Shown here: positions 1-10,160 of the stretch, piece by piece
Position numbering within the stretch: the first letter of the stretch is position 1
How the letters are laid out: each line of letters opens with the position of its first letter
Source of the DNA: Tanypteryx hageni
Taxonomy: Eukaryota > Arthropoda > Insecta > Odonata > Petaluridae
Reading direction: 5' to 3'
DNA length: 64,000 bases
Assembly (NCBI GenBank): GCA_028673005.1
Contig: CM054116.1
Location: 79,434,572-79,498,571, forward strand
Notes under the pieces: model-generated
Database searches by the model: none
What the model saw: the letters and a program-made list of their open reading frames with translations, nothing else
What the model was told of the DNA's origin: nothing
Translations under genes and position numbers: made by a program

Positions 1-107
1 ACGTCTCCTTAAAAGGCACGGGAACGATATCAGGGAAGTATTCGTTTTTGCATTTGATTAACACATAATCGGCTGGAATACGATGTGTAGACTTTTAGTC
101 TTCAACA

Positions 108-1059
108 TCTTATAAATATTTTTGTGTGTGTGTGTGTATGTATACACGCATGAACGTATGCATATATGCATGTATGTATGTATGCATGTTCTTTATACGT
201 TTTTACACCGTTGAAGCTATCGACTTCAAAAGTTTCATAGACCATCCTATGAACCAAAGGAAGAACTTGGTCTAGGTTTGCAGACCGTGAGGTATCTTAT
301 ACCCCATGAGGTCAACAATATACTATTTCCATAAAAATGCATGGGAAATGGTGTGGAGAAATCCCAAAATGCCATCCAGCCCTTAACTGATATGGATATA
401 AATATACCTAAATATTAACTTACGATCACGGGAAGTGGATTATTTTACGCACGAAAGTCTGAATATTTTAATTTTGTTCATGTTTTGTCGCATTACAAGC
501 TAAATCGCTCGAAATATTCCTTTAAGTGCAAAATTTATTGGTTTAGATTATCATTTCCCAGGCGGCAACAAAGCTAATTTTTTAATTGTTGTCCTCTTCA
601 AAGGGAGATAGCCACGTAAAGATTAATGCAAGGAAATTCCACACCGTGGCGAGGAAGAGTAGCCAACGCCAAGATAAAGGGTACAAGTGGATTCATGCCT
701 AAATATAGTCTATGAATACTTTGAAGTGAGTCAAATGGTTTTTAAGGAATATTAGAACATTGTTATCTTTTACCATTAACATTGAAAAATTTATCGCAAC
801 ATAAATCGATACATCTACTTACATTTGTTCGGTAACCAAGATGTTGTTTATTGTTTAAGTTTTGGCTAATAGTATTGACATATTCCACAAAATTTTATTG
901 CTGCTTTAAAGGCTTTGGTGTATCTATCCATTGAATATTAAGTAAGACGTTAATGCGTAATTATGTTAATGGTGAAACTTTACAATAAAATACGCAATAA
1001 AAATCGTTTGCTACTTAAAAGTAAACTCTTTTCCGAACGAAGCCGGGCGTTTCAGCTAG
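108..1059 (+). mobile_element. Non-autonomous Helitron, family H1, copy 1
   Basis: The left edge reads A|TC followed by an AT- and GT-rich start. The right edge is a CCG...CGG hairpin followed by TTCAGCTAG|T, which fits the established Helitron rules (5' TC, 3' hairpin plus CTRR, insertion between A and T). Positions about 200-415 match the reverse complement of about 35500-35720, and the last 45 bases match that second copy's end. The middle (about 420-990) is not shared with the other copy, so one of the two has an insertion or deletion. No Rep/helicase coding sequence is visible, so it would depend on enzymes supplied elsewhere. Confidence 0.7.
120..188. repeat. GT and ATGT/GTAT simple repeat
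   Basis: A (GT)n run followed by imperfect ATGTATGC units lies just inside the Helitron 5' end. Helitron starts often carry such short tandem motifs. Confidence 0.8.
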
Positions 1060-2437
1060 TTTTAAAATAATTTACGAAAGATTTACCTGCACTATTTCAC
1101 GTATAAAGAAATGAAGATTGTTATTCTTACTTTCTATTCTGTTGTTTAATTTGTGTTTGCTCATATTTAAGTTTACATTCCATTTTTTCCAATTTTCAAC
1201 ATTTCAATAGATGAACTCGGATTTTTGCATTGTTAGAGTCGCACTTTGAAGCGCATTTGCATTAAGCTTACAATGAAAGAATCGCATCAAGGACAATAAC
1301 GGAATGAAAATTTTTGTAAAAATTTTCGTGTAAATATAAAACAAATGAACACGTAGCGAAGAAAATAAACGATTCCAATGCATTGTAATAAAGAAGAACT
1401 TAAAATTTCAAATATAAAGATATTTCACGCATACATTGAAAATATCGCTTCGTTTTCAAGTTTTATTGTGCAGTTTAAGCAAATTACAATATTGATAATG
1501 CTTGTGATTAATTTCTTTTCATATTGACGCGTAGCAGGTACATTGATTATTTAATATTAAACAAATCTCAGAACATAGGATATGCTGTACCATCAGGAAT
1601 AGTGAACAAAACAAAAAATATTGTGTAACGATATTCTAAATCATGTAGGTATGTGTTTTTGGTTATGAAAATTGTGTGAGCTATATAATTATTTTAAGAG
1701 GGGCAATAAAAGTGGTTCAACTAATAACAGTCTTTCTAACAACTTTTTGTCATGGGACCTATCGCATTGGGCTACTTCACGCAAGGGTCTCTAGATGTTA
1801 GCAGGAAGTACTGCAACGGGCCCTTAGTATTGTCTTTAAAACTCATCAATGTTTGTTTTCAGTATAATACATAGGAGATCTATAATGCAAACATACTTTA
1901 CTTAAGAATACTTAAAGTATGTAGCAAGTCATGTGCTGGCCACATCAGATTTTTATGTTGGTATTTACACAGTGAAAAATGTTCATCCCTTTCAGCTGAA
2001 CGGATATTTTAAATTCAGAAATGAATTATGGAGCTCATTTTTATGGATAGATGCCATTGTAGCCACAAAAGGGTTGGGAAAACCAGGTGCGAATTCAAAC
2101 TACAAATGGTGAATACTATTTTTTAGCTAAAATACTCATCGGGTTTACTCACCATTTTATGGGCACATGTCGTAAAGTGATTAACCCTTTTAAGTACAAT
2201 GAGATGCGCATACATTTTCATAATTACTGATTACGTTAAAAATATGAATATTATAGTATTGACTGGCTTTTTCAACTAAATGTTTAGTCATTGTTTCTGT
2301 TCTTGTAAATATGTCATGCTATAGAAAACATTTAGTTATTAGAATTCTAATCGTAACTTATAGTGCACCGTATTACGGTGAGTTTAATAAGCCGTTAATA
2401 ATCCATAGCTTGCTATTTGTTTAAATTACAATGTCCG
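1060..2437. other. Unassigned AT-rich DNA
   Basis: No open frame, RNA gene or repeat boundary that I recognise is present. Confidence 0.6.
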
Positions 2438-3136
2438 CAGTGCCGTAACTAGGGCGGGGCAAGCGGGGCATCTGCCCCGGGCGCAACTAAAGAAGGGGCG
2501 CAAAAATTGTTATTGGCAAGTTGTGTGAGGTTGCATGGCACAAGGAAAAGGGCGATTTCACTACTATACTCTATCCAGACATTACGCATAGCAACTATAA
2601 ATTTCGATGATGTTATTGATGAGTATGCTGAATTAAAATTACGTAGAATAACTTTAATATTAAAATATGGATACTTTCTACATGCACGTACCTAAAAATT
2701 TACTTCGGGGAGGGGGGGGGGGGAGTCCGGAAACCAATTTCCAGCAATTGATTAAATAAAAGTTATATTCAAATAATATAATCTTTTATAACGTTTTTAT
2801 TCTCGTAACTCAACGCAGCAAGTGGCAGCGTAGCGAGAGACAACGTAGCAAGCTTGTAGCGTGGTTATCGCAGATTTCACAAATGTCTGTACACCGGAGA
2901 TGGGGTCCGGATCCCCCGCTGGGTACGTCCTTGACTTTCTGTATTTCAATTATGTATGTGTGAAATTATGTATGTAATCATAGGTATTTATAATTACATA
3001 TTTAAATTTTGTACATTTATAGTGAGAAATTATATCAATTATAGGTTATTTTTATTTATTATTTGATATTTTTTTATGGAAGGGGCGCATATTTGGATGT
3101 TTGCCCGGGTGCTAAAAAGAGCTGGTTACGGCGCTG
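2438..3136 (+). mobile_element. Internally deleted hAT transposon, Zaphod/Tip100-like, copy 1
   Basis: The ends are near-perfect inverted repeats: CAGTGCCGTAACTAG at the left and CTGGTTACGGCGCTG at the right. Each is followed inward by a GC-rich block (GGGGC...GCCCCGGGCGC at the left, GCCCGGGTGCT at the right). A related copy at 18020-18483 shares both ends and the interior. The interior keeps only the last part of a transposase gene. The flanking octamers (aatgtccg and gttcaccg) match poorly, so the target duplication has decayed or the boundary is slightly off. Confidence 0.75.
2507..2695 (+). pseudogene. C-terminal tail of a hAT transposase
   Basis: The frame carries a motif series typical of the end of the hAT dimerisation domain: RLHGT, then an AISLLYS helix, then INFDDVIDEYAELKLRR. 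The same tail is present at about 18095-18244, where it ends in the related VIDEF and LKSRRINL. The normal transposase has several hundred further residues upstream (zinc finger, RNase H-like catalytic core), all missing here. The tail follows directly after the left terminal repeat, so this is a deletion derivative that cannot make active enzyme. Family assignment rests on recognition of the tail and of the GC-rich ends. Confidence 0.6.
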
Positions 3137-5150
3137 GTTCACCGTATTAATACAAAAATATTGTATATTTGTATCCTTAAAATTCAGTATTTTCCATGAG
3201 ATGGTTTCTCCTATAATAATTTAGCAAGGGTTATTTGTTGATAAATGTTATTAATAACAGAATTGACTTATTACCTCTGCCATTCATTTTATAAAAAATT
3301 CACAATTATTATTATTAGGTGAATGTATCGAATTCGCGTCGACGATTTCAGGCTCCGCTTTGTGGAATTTACTGATCATAACCGCAGAAAAAATAACTGC
3401 AACTTCCACGAAAGTTTTTATTAACTAAAACGTTCGTGTTTTTATAACACCCTCTCCTGGAAATTACAGGGTTGTTTTACTGTGATTGTGAATAAATGTA
3501 ATAGAAGAAAAAATACACCGAGGACGCATTTTGAACTAGTGAGAGCATTTCAATGCTAGTTCGTACGTTTTTATATTAAATTTGATTTAGAACAAAATTT
3601 GACATTCCTGCCTTATCACGATCCATGATTAGAATAATAAGCCGTGAATGCAATTCAAATAATTAATCATGCAGAACATGGCTTCCGAAAGTAAATCAAT
3701 TGAAATGAAATCGTCATTTTCAAGGAGTTGAACGGGGAGAGTTAAACGGACCGAGTAAATGCTTTCTTTTATTTCTCACTTTTTAATAACTCAATCGCAT
3801 CGAAATAATATAATGACCATATCTTTAAATTGTATATCTCTTGAATATCTCCGAAAGATGTAATTCCTCGGGTTCGCTTTTCCCGGATTGTTAGTTTCTT
3901 GAGTCACTCGGCCTTAATTTTCCAGCTGTCTTTTTTCGCATTAAACCGAGAAAAGTGTCATTTTAGAAACGAAGAGCGTCCACTCTTTTTTGTGTCTCTC
4001 CCTCGCTTCCTAAGAGTTTCACGTCAAACTATACCTTTCCCTTGAGTTTCGTTTGCAGAGAGAGAAGACAGGAAGGGAAGAAGGAAAGAAAGATGTACAC
4101 ATGCACACGTCTCCATCTCCAGGAGTTGACTTCATGCGAAAGTGGCGACGTAATGCTCGCTTTCTTTCGCGCCTCCGGTGAAATGTCGCCACTCCCTACG
4201 GTTGACCAGCAATTCGCCACCCAGCCCTCAAACTATCCCACAACGCGTCTTATAGCTATACATTACGTCTTCCTCCTCTTCTCAACTTTTCTCTCTCGCT
4301 TCCTTGTTTTCCTCCCCTTTCTGTATCTCTCTTAATCTCGCCGCTCTCATCTCTCTCGAGCTCTTAATTTACTTTTTCCTCCTCTCTTCTTTCCCTTATT
4401 TCTTACCCTGCTATTCTTCACCCGCCCAACTTATCTCCCTTTCCGGGGCAGCCCCCGATTAATCCAAACTCCTACGCTTGCTGACCCGCCCATTTTGTCA
4501 CGCCCCCGTGGTGCTAAATGTTCCCTTGGAGTAGGGAATTTTGCCATTTTCTCTTTTTGCCCGTCAAATATTTAGCCCTGCCAATTTGGACACGACCGGG
4601 TTTTGTTTTTTTGACCCGTGGGAAACTTTTTTCGAATTCCCGCGGGAGGTTTATTATATGGGTAGTGCCGTAACTGATGTCTCGGTGAAGTTTGTGAAGC
4701 AAGGAAGCTGGCTTCCAAAAAAATTCGTTTACCATGCCAGGATTACGGCCATACAATATGCAATGAATAATTTCTCATCGACCTGTGGGAAGAGAAACAA
4801 ATTGCAGGAACTTTTTTCCCAGTGTAACTGGGTCTATATTACGTTTTATGTTCGGTTTGTTATTATTTATTTTTGCAAATATGGAAAAGTGGTTTTCTTT
4901 ATTATTGGCGTAAGGCTATTAACACAATTTTCCAAAGCTCTTTAACTCATAAAAGGCAATTATAAAATGACCGATAAAATTTTTTTTGTGCGTCTCATGC
5001 TCTCGATTGATGTCTGACCTACTTTATACAAGCTCTGGGTTCATGCATAAAGTATTTTTAATGCGTCTGAAATAAGGCTTGTATAGATTTATATAAAGTA
5101 CTTTCGCGCAGGCTATTTTGCGTATTACTTCGGGAACATATTATGTAAGT
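3137..5150. other. Unassigned DNA with a pyrimidine-rich patch
   Basis: No supported gene is present. About 4255-4440 is strongly C/T-rich on the plus strand. The open frames here (for example 4541-4945) have no recognisable domain. Confidence 0.55.
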
Positions 5151-5185
5151 CATGAAAAAAAGAACTTAATTACTTCCACAAATTT

Positions 5186-5240
5186 AATTTTAAACGACCG
5201 GTTTCACTACGATCGTAGCATCATCAGGTAATAAAATATA
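5186..5240 (-). ncRNA. Hammerhead ribozyme-like motif in PLE family B end
   Basis: On the minus strand the order is: stem I strand, CUGAUGA, an extra U, stem II (GCUAC/GUAGU with loop GAUC), GAAAC, a two-base loop, GGUC, then the other stem I strand starting GUUUAAAA. A15.1-U16.1 and C15.2-G16.2 form a tiny stem III. C17 is a legal cleavage residue. Stem I pairs as CA/UG, an internal loop, then UUUU/AAAA. Type I hammerheads with very short stem III are known from PLE pseudo-LTRs. Unlike the textbook core, one nucleotide separates A9 from stem II. Activity is inferred, not shown. Confidence 0.6.
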
Positions 5241-5355
5241 AAAATCGTTCCATATATATAGGGTAAAATAAGGGAGGGGAGAAGGAGACAGGAGGGGTTA
5301 CAAAGAAAACGAATGGAAGGTAATTGAATAAACGGTTCGGAAAAGGAAGGGGTTG

Positions 5356-5519
5356 AAATTGAGAATTCAAATTATTTAAACGGAAGTATCGCTTATGCTC
5401 CTTAATCCTCTTGTCAAAACTCCTCCGCGGTCTACACCGGCCAAACGGGGAGGAGTTTTGACAAGAGGATTAAGGAGCATAAGCGATACTTCCGTTTAAA
5501 TAATTTGAATTCTCAATTT
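5356..5519. repeat. Perfect 71-bp inverted repeat with 22-bp spacer
   Basis: Positions 5356-5426 and 5449-5519 are exact reverse complements by my reading, with spacer 5427-5448. It is the head-to-head junction of the two PLE copies and could form a cruciform. Confidence 0.9.
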
Positions 5520-5708
5520 GCGAAACATCTTTTAAACCTCAATCATGATAGTTCCTTCAACCCAAAATTCCTCCACTTTGAAATTAAAGGTCGGAAATTG
5601 GATGCTCTTGAAGAGCTAGAGATAATTATTTGTAGAGACTCGCTTCTCTTAAATGAATACCTTTTCCACAATCATTCTCCTCTATTTAGCTTACCGAATA
5701 TTTTGTAA
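5430..5708 (+). pseudogene. PLE family B GIY-YIG endonuclease, C-terminal part
   Basis: Reading from GTC at 5430, the frame gives VYTGQTGRSFDKRIKEHKRYF, then an Asn/Leu-rich stretch with QFAKHLL, then LDALEELEI, and stops after position 5708. The YTGQT...R...EH pattern is the second half of the GIY-YIG fold (the glycine-rich strand, the catalytic Arg and the following helix), and the ALEELEII helix carries the acidic residue usual in this family. The N-terminal GIY-like strand, the linker and the whole reverse transcriptase are absent. The first 30 residues lie inside the perfect inverted repeat. It is a 5'-truncated relic, although the surviving frame is undamaged. Confidence 0.75.
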
Positions 5709-5938
5709 ATACTTTGTATCAACATTATTGTCTTTGGCCCTTTTACCAAGTTTTTGTAACATTTTGTTACTATGTTGCTTTCGCCTTCTTTTCCAACCCC
5801 TTCCATTTCCTAACCGTTTATTCAATTACCTTCCATTCTTTTTCTTCGTAACCCCTCCTGTCTCCCTCTCCCCCCCTTTTCCCCTATATATATATATATA
5901 TAAAACCCCTCCTGTCTCCCTCTCTCCCCCTTTTTCCC

Positions 5939-6011
5939 TATATATATATATATATATATATAATATATCCATATATATATATATATATTATATATATATA
6001 TATATATATAT
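5939..6011. repeat. (TA)n array
   Basis: Long, slightly interrupted TA repeat inside the right PLE-B end. A shorter one lies at 5885-5902. Confidence 0.95.
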
Positions 6012-6087
6012 GGAACGATTTTTATCGTAGTAAAACCGGTCGTTTAAAATGAAATTTGTGGAAGTAACTAAGTTATTTTTTTCATGA

Positions 6088-7899
6088 TGAGTAAATTCCA
6101 AAGGGTTGAGCCTGACCTCATTATTGATATATTATGCAAGATTCATATGAAATGGTCAAAATTGTTAGTCGAAATCAACCCACAGTTCAGATGGAATTTT
6201 TCCAGTGTTTCTCATGTTTATATACATTTAAAGTACTCGTAGCTATACAGTGATCATTTTAATCATATGGTGGGTTTCATTCACAAAGGAATCAGAAAAT
6301 CTGTAAAATTAATTACTTAAAATTCTTGTTGTATATAAATCTCCGTGCATCTCATCGAGCATTAACGTTCTTTAGATATTATTATTCACTCTACTGCCAA
6401 ACACATATCGGATTGGAATTCTATCGTATTTGGAAGTTTCAAATTGTTAGTTTTTATCGCCCATGGTCTTTTACGATTTTATCTTCTTCATGGAATAGCT
6501 TTTAAGAATCGATAAGTCAGAATTTTTTCACTCTGCTTCCGAAACAAGGCCTCCAGCTTCCGCATAGTGGTAGTAAAGAGAGGGAATATGGGAGAATGTT
6601 TTCTCTCGCTCATTTTCCAACTCTGCCTATGAATATATAATGAGCGGCGAATTTCACAGATCGCACGCATGCAGCCAGCCGAGGTCAGCATACCACAGAA
6701 ATTACGAAACGCTCTCTATAATGTCTTTTATAAAATCGCGGGAAAATATTCAGAGGGGGAAAAAATCACCCGGAGATATGTGGTGACCCGGGATCAAATA
6801 TTTGCTCGACTGCTTTTCTGCTTCCGTACACAGACCGCCGTCTTAGATCCCTTCTCAGTTAACCCGGTACTCTTTAACACTTTGTTGTTTTTTCGGCATC
6901 TATCGCACCTTCCTTTTTTGTGCTGAGGGTTCCAGAGTTTTTACCTTCTATGAATACAAGTGTGAATAGGAGAGAGAAAAAAAAGGTGCGCGTGAGTAGA
7001 GAAACGCCTCGCAGTACCGTAATTTGCGTCCTGGGCGCAGGGATAAAAATATGAGTTCTTGTGTTTTATGTAATTTCGTGGTTGATATTATTAGGCCGCA
7101 TGACTTTTCGAGATTTTGTGCTATGTCGGTGAGAGACATAATAGCGGGCTACTGTCCCATCGTAGAAATATGTTCAAGTAGAAAATGATTGCGAGAAACA
7201 TTAGGCAATTTTATAAACATATTTAACTTGGCAGTCTCGTATTTAATGTGTACAGGATTGATCCAGATATAGAAAGTCAGGACTTGTAAACTAATGATCA
7301 ATATTGAAAATCGTTACAACATTAAAATCTGCATATATTATAATAGTTAATTATATTTCAAAGCACGCTTTATTTTTTTATTTGTTATTTAAGTTTTCAG
7401 TTTCATTGATTCTGCTTGATATGTCGCTATCTTAATAGGTAACCAATAGTTTTGTTGAATTAAATAGTATAGTTGTGACTTATTACTAATCTTTCCTTAA
7501 TTTGGTTTTTAAAATTTAACGGACCTTTCCAGGAACCCTATCTTATAATTTAAATTATTTTTTTCGACCGCGTGACACAAATAAGCGAACTTTTTCGATG
7601 AAGTCTGTTATTAATCTTATCCAATAAATGGTTAGGTCTTCGTTCAATTATCTTGATTGACATTTTATTAAAATTGTACGTTTCGTATTATTTAATTCAA
7701 AGACTATTTTTGTTTTAATTAACCTCAACTGAAGTCCAGTGCTAAAATATTTTCTCGTTGAAATTTTTATTCAAATTCTACTCCACTGCATGAACCATTT
7801 CGTTCTCCGAGGATTTCCGGAATTTATTTTTGCTGCGTATATTTGTGATTAGTAGACAACTCAAAGTAAGCAAAATATAATATAACATTATAATCATGT
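6088..7899. other. Unassigned AT-rich DNA
   Basis: Short open frames only, none with a recognisable domain. Confidence 0.55.
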
Positions 7900-8570
7900 A
7901 CGGGGCGAAATTAAAGCCGGCATCAAAGATAATTGGAGATCAGGAGAAGAATATAAGAAAACCGTGGATCACTAAGGAAATGCCGGAGAAAATGGATGAG
8001 AGGTGAAAGTGGAAAAACGTCGCAGAACCAAATGATGTAGCACAGATATGAGAAGAATAACTTAAGGAACTCTATAATAAGCGGGCAAGAGCGGCGCAAA
8101 TAAAACTGGAAGGAGAGAACGACATTGAAGAAGACAACTTGGGACCAAATATTATGGAAAGCGAAGTAGACAGAGCGATACAGGAGCTAGGGAAAGGAAA
8201 AGCAACAGGCAGCGATGGGATACCGGCAGAGATACTTATAGTTATAGGATCGGAAGGACTAAAAGAGATTACGAAAGTAATTAATAAGATTTACGACTCC
8301 GGAGTGGCCTCAGGATTTCCTAGAAGTAACAGTGATGCCTCGAAAGAAGAAGCTAAAGGCAATGCAGTATAAAGACTACGGAAAGATAAACCTACTGTCA
8401 CACACTTCGAAGATCATCACGAGAACTCTTAATAAAATATTAAGGGAAAAGGCCGAAGAAATGCTAGAGGAAGATTTATTTGGCTTCATAAAAGTGCGAG
8501 AACCAGAGATGCTATCGGTGCAGTGAGAATCATATTAGAACGGACAACAGAGTACATTCAAGATTGCTGC
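7900..8570 (+). pseudogene. RTE-like LINE reverse transcriptase relic
   Basis: Conceptual reading with frame changes gives the order expected between endonuclease and reverse transcriptase in RTE-type LINEs. First comes KPWIT.EM..KMDER.KWKN (about 7960-8025), then MESEVDRAIQELGKGKATGSD followed by GIPAEI (about 8151-8235, the RT finger entry motif), then MPRKKK, DYGKINLLSHTSKI and EEDLFGF (about 8332-8500). After GFRK-like GFIKV the frame stops at 8526. Stops around 8005 and 8050 and at least one frameshift near 8330 make it non-functional. The palm catalytic motif with two Asp is not present. The RTE placement is from family recognition; other endonuclease-bearing LINEs share some motifs. 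Confidence 0.7.
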
Positions 8571-9589
8571 GTTTCATCGACTGGTAGAAGGGCTTTTACG
8601 ATAAATAGTAATTTGGGTAATGCTGATAAGGATTTATGTACCGCCGAAGTGAGTACAATTAAAGGGTATAGGTGTAATAGAGTATAGGTTTCCTATTTGC
8701 TACGCTAATCGTTCCCTACTAATTCACCTTACTCTTATTCTAGCTGATCATAGTCAAGTGGTTTTGATTGAGCGTATTCGTGTTGAGTTTCTGTAATTAT
8801 GTGTTTTCAACATTCATCCAAATATAAATCCCAAATATGTTGTACCGTGTTACCTGTGATACATCATATAATTTAATAGTTATTGCGTAAATTATAATAT
8901 TTTATTCATAAATTGTAATTTTCAAACCATATACATATTTTTAGGATGATGCATTAGCAAGGCAGTACAAACTCTTGAGTACCTTTTTTGAAGAGTATTT
9001 CCAAGATGGCATACACTTTCGCTAGTTACATCATGTGCCCATTCACTGGGGTAAGCGAAATCCATTTATTATTTATTTTCAGTATCAGTTGTTCGTGGAT
9101 AACGATTTCCTGATAAAATTAAAAGAAAATAAACTTGAAAAAATTCAAAACTCGTGAAGAAATCTTGGGCTATATGCAGGATAAAAATGTGTCTTTATTT
9201 TCATCATTATTTTTTCACCTTTTGTCGAAAGGTAGCTTCTCATCTTTTATTTATGAAGGGACTCGGAATCATAATCTAAAAACAAGTTTCTTATTGGTTC
9301 CAGATGGAAAAGGTTATCGTTTGCGATTACATTTTTCCGATAAGTCAAGTCCTATATGTGATGTGTTAAAAAAAAATAAAAAAACCAGAGTTAAAGTTAA
9401 AGTTTAAATTGATTTTTCCTTTTTGTTTAAATTTTGACCCTAAATTTTATCAGATCGTTTTACAGAATTTTTCCATTAAAACTTAGAAATTTTAAACGTA
9501 ATTGTTAGGATAAATGTTTATCCCAATTACATTTCAGTATTCAATTAATTGCCGTCTCTTCTCAAATGTTTGCTTTTTGCTTTAGACAC
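8571..9589. other. Unassigned DNA
   Basis: A 90-codon frame at 9135-9407 is Lys-rich at both ends and unlike anything I recognise. I see no other support that it is a gene. Confidence 0.5.
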
Positions 9590-9597
9590 TATATCTC

Positions 9598-10160
9598 GTG
9601 AAGTCTCCAGTCTTGGTCCGCGAACAGATCCATAGGGCGATGACGCCTACCCACAATGGATCTCATCCTCACACACCCACTATTCCTGCATCTACCCCTC
9701 CACTCACTCTTACGACACTTTTCCTTCCTGGTATCCACGAAGCTCTCAAAACAATCCTTCATGCTGCCCACCCAATTCTTACCTCTTCCTCCCATCAGTC
9801 CCTCTTTATCAACCTTTTTGCCAATCCTCCGCTCCTCTCCTTCCGCCGGCCCCCAAATTTGGGAAATATCTTGTGGAGGAAGGAACTTCCCACTTCTACC
9901 ACGCTTCTTGCAATAGGCTCCCACCCCTGCGGAAAACCTCGCTGCCTCACTTGCTCTATCCACCTACCATTATCTTCTTTCTCGAGTCCCTCCACCAACA
10001 TCACCTACCCCATCACCTCCAGAAGCAACTGCACCACCCGTAACGTCATTTACCTCCTTACCTGCACCCTTTGTCCCGCATTTTACTTAGGCCTCACCAG
10101 CAATCCGTTAAACATCCGAATGAACGGTCACCGGAATAGCGTTTCTCTCAGACGGCTGTT
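9598..10160 (+). pseudogene. PLE family A linker and GIY-YIG start, inverted segment
   Basis: The frame gives a thumb-like region (PTHNG...TTLFLPGIHEAL), FRRPPNLGNILWRKELP, then the Cys motif CGKPRCLTC with a following His. Next comes CTTRNVIYLLTCTLC and FYLGLTSNPLNIRMNGHR, the N-terminal two thirds of a GIY-YIG domain (Tyr of IYLL, Gly of LGLT, catalytic Arg and His). It breaks off at SLRR, where the homologous minus-strand copy at 12558-12985 continues to the true end. After that the frame runs about 15 bases into antisense RT sequence and stops at 10176. It therefore lacks the C-terminal helix and final GLN motif. Orientation is opposite to the RT gene next to it. Confidence 0.8.

Larger units (their letters stand above)
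5151..6087. mobile_element. Penelope-like element (family B) 3' ends fused head to head
   Basis: Two copies of one PLE 3' region diverge from a centre near 5438. The left copy runs leftward on the minus strand and the right copy runs rightward on the plus strand. Both end in the same block (GTTTAAAAT, a purine-rich stretch, then CATGA), at 5151 and 6087. The left copy lacks most of the GIY-YIG tail: it jumps from the region equivalent to 5519 to that equivalent to about 5800. The right copy retains the tail. No clear target duplication is visible. PLEs are retroelements that use a reverse transcriptase plus a GIY-YIG endonuclease. Confidence 0.75.
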
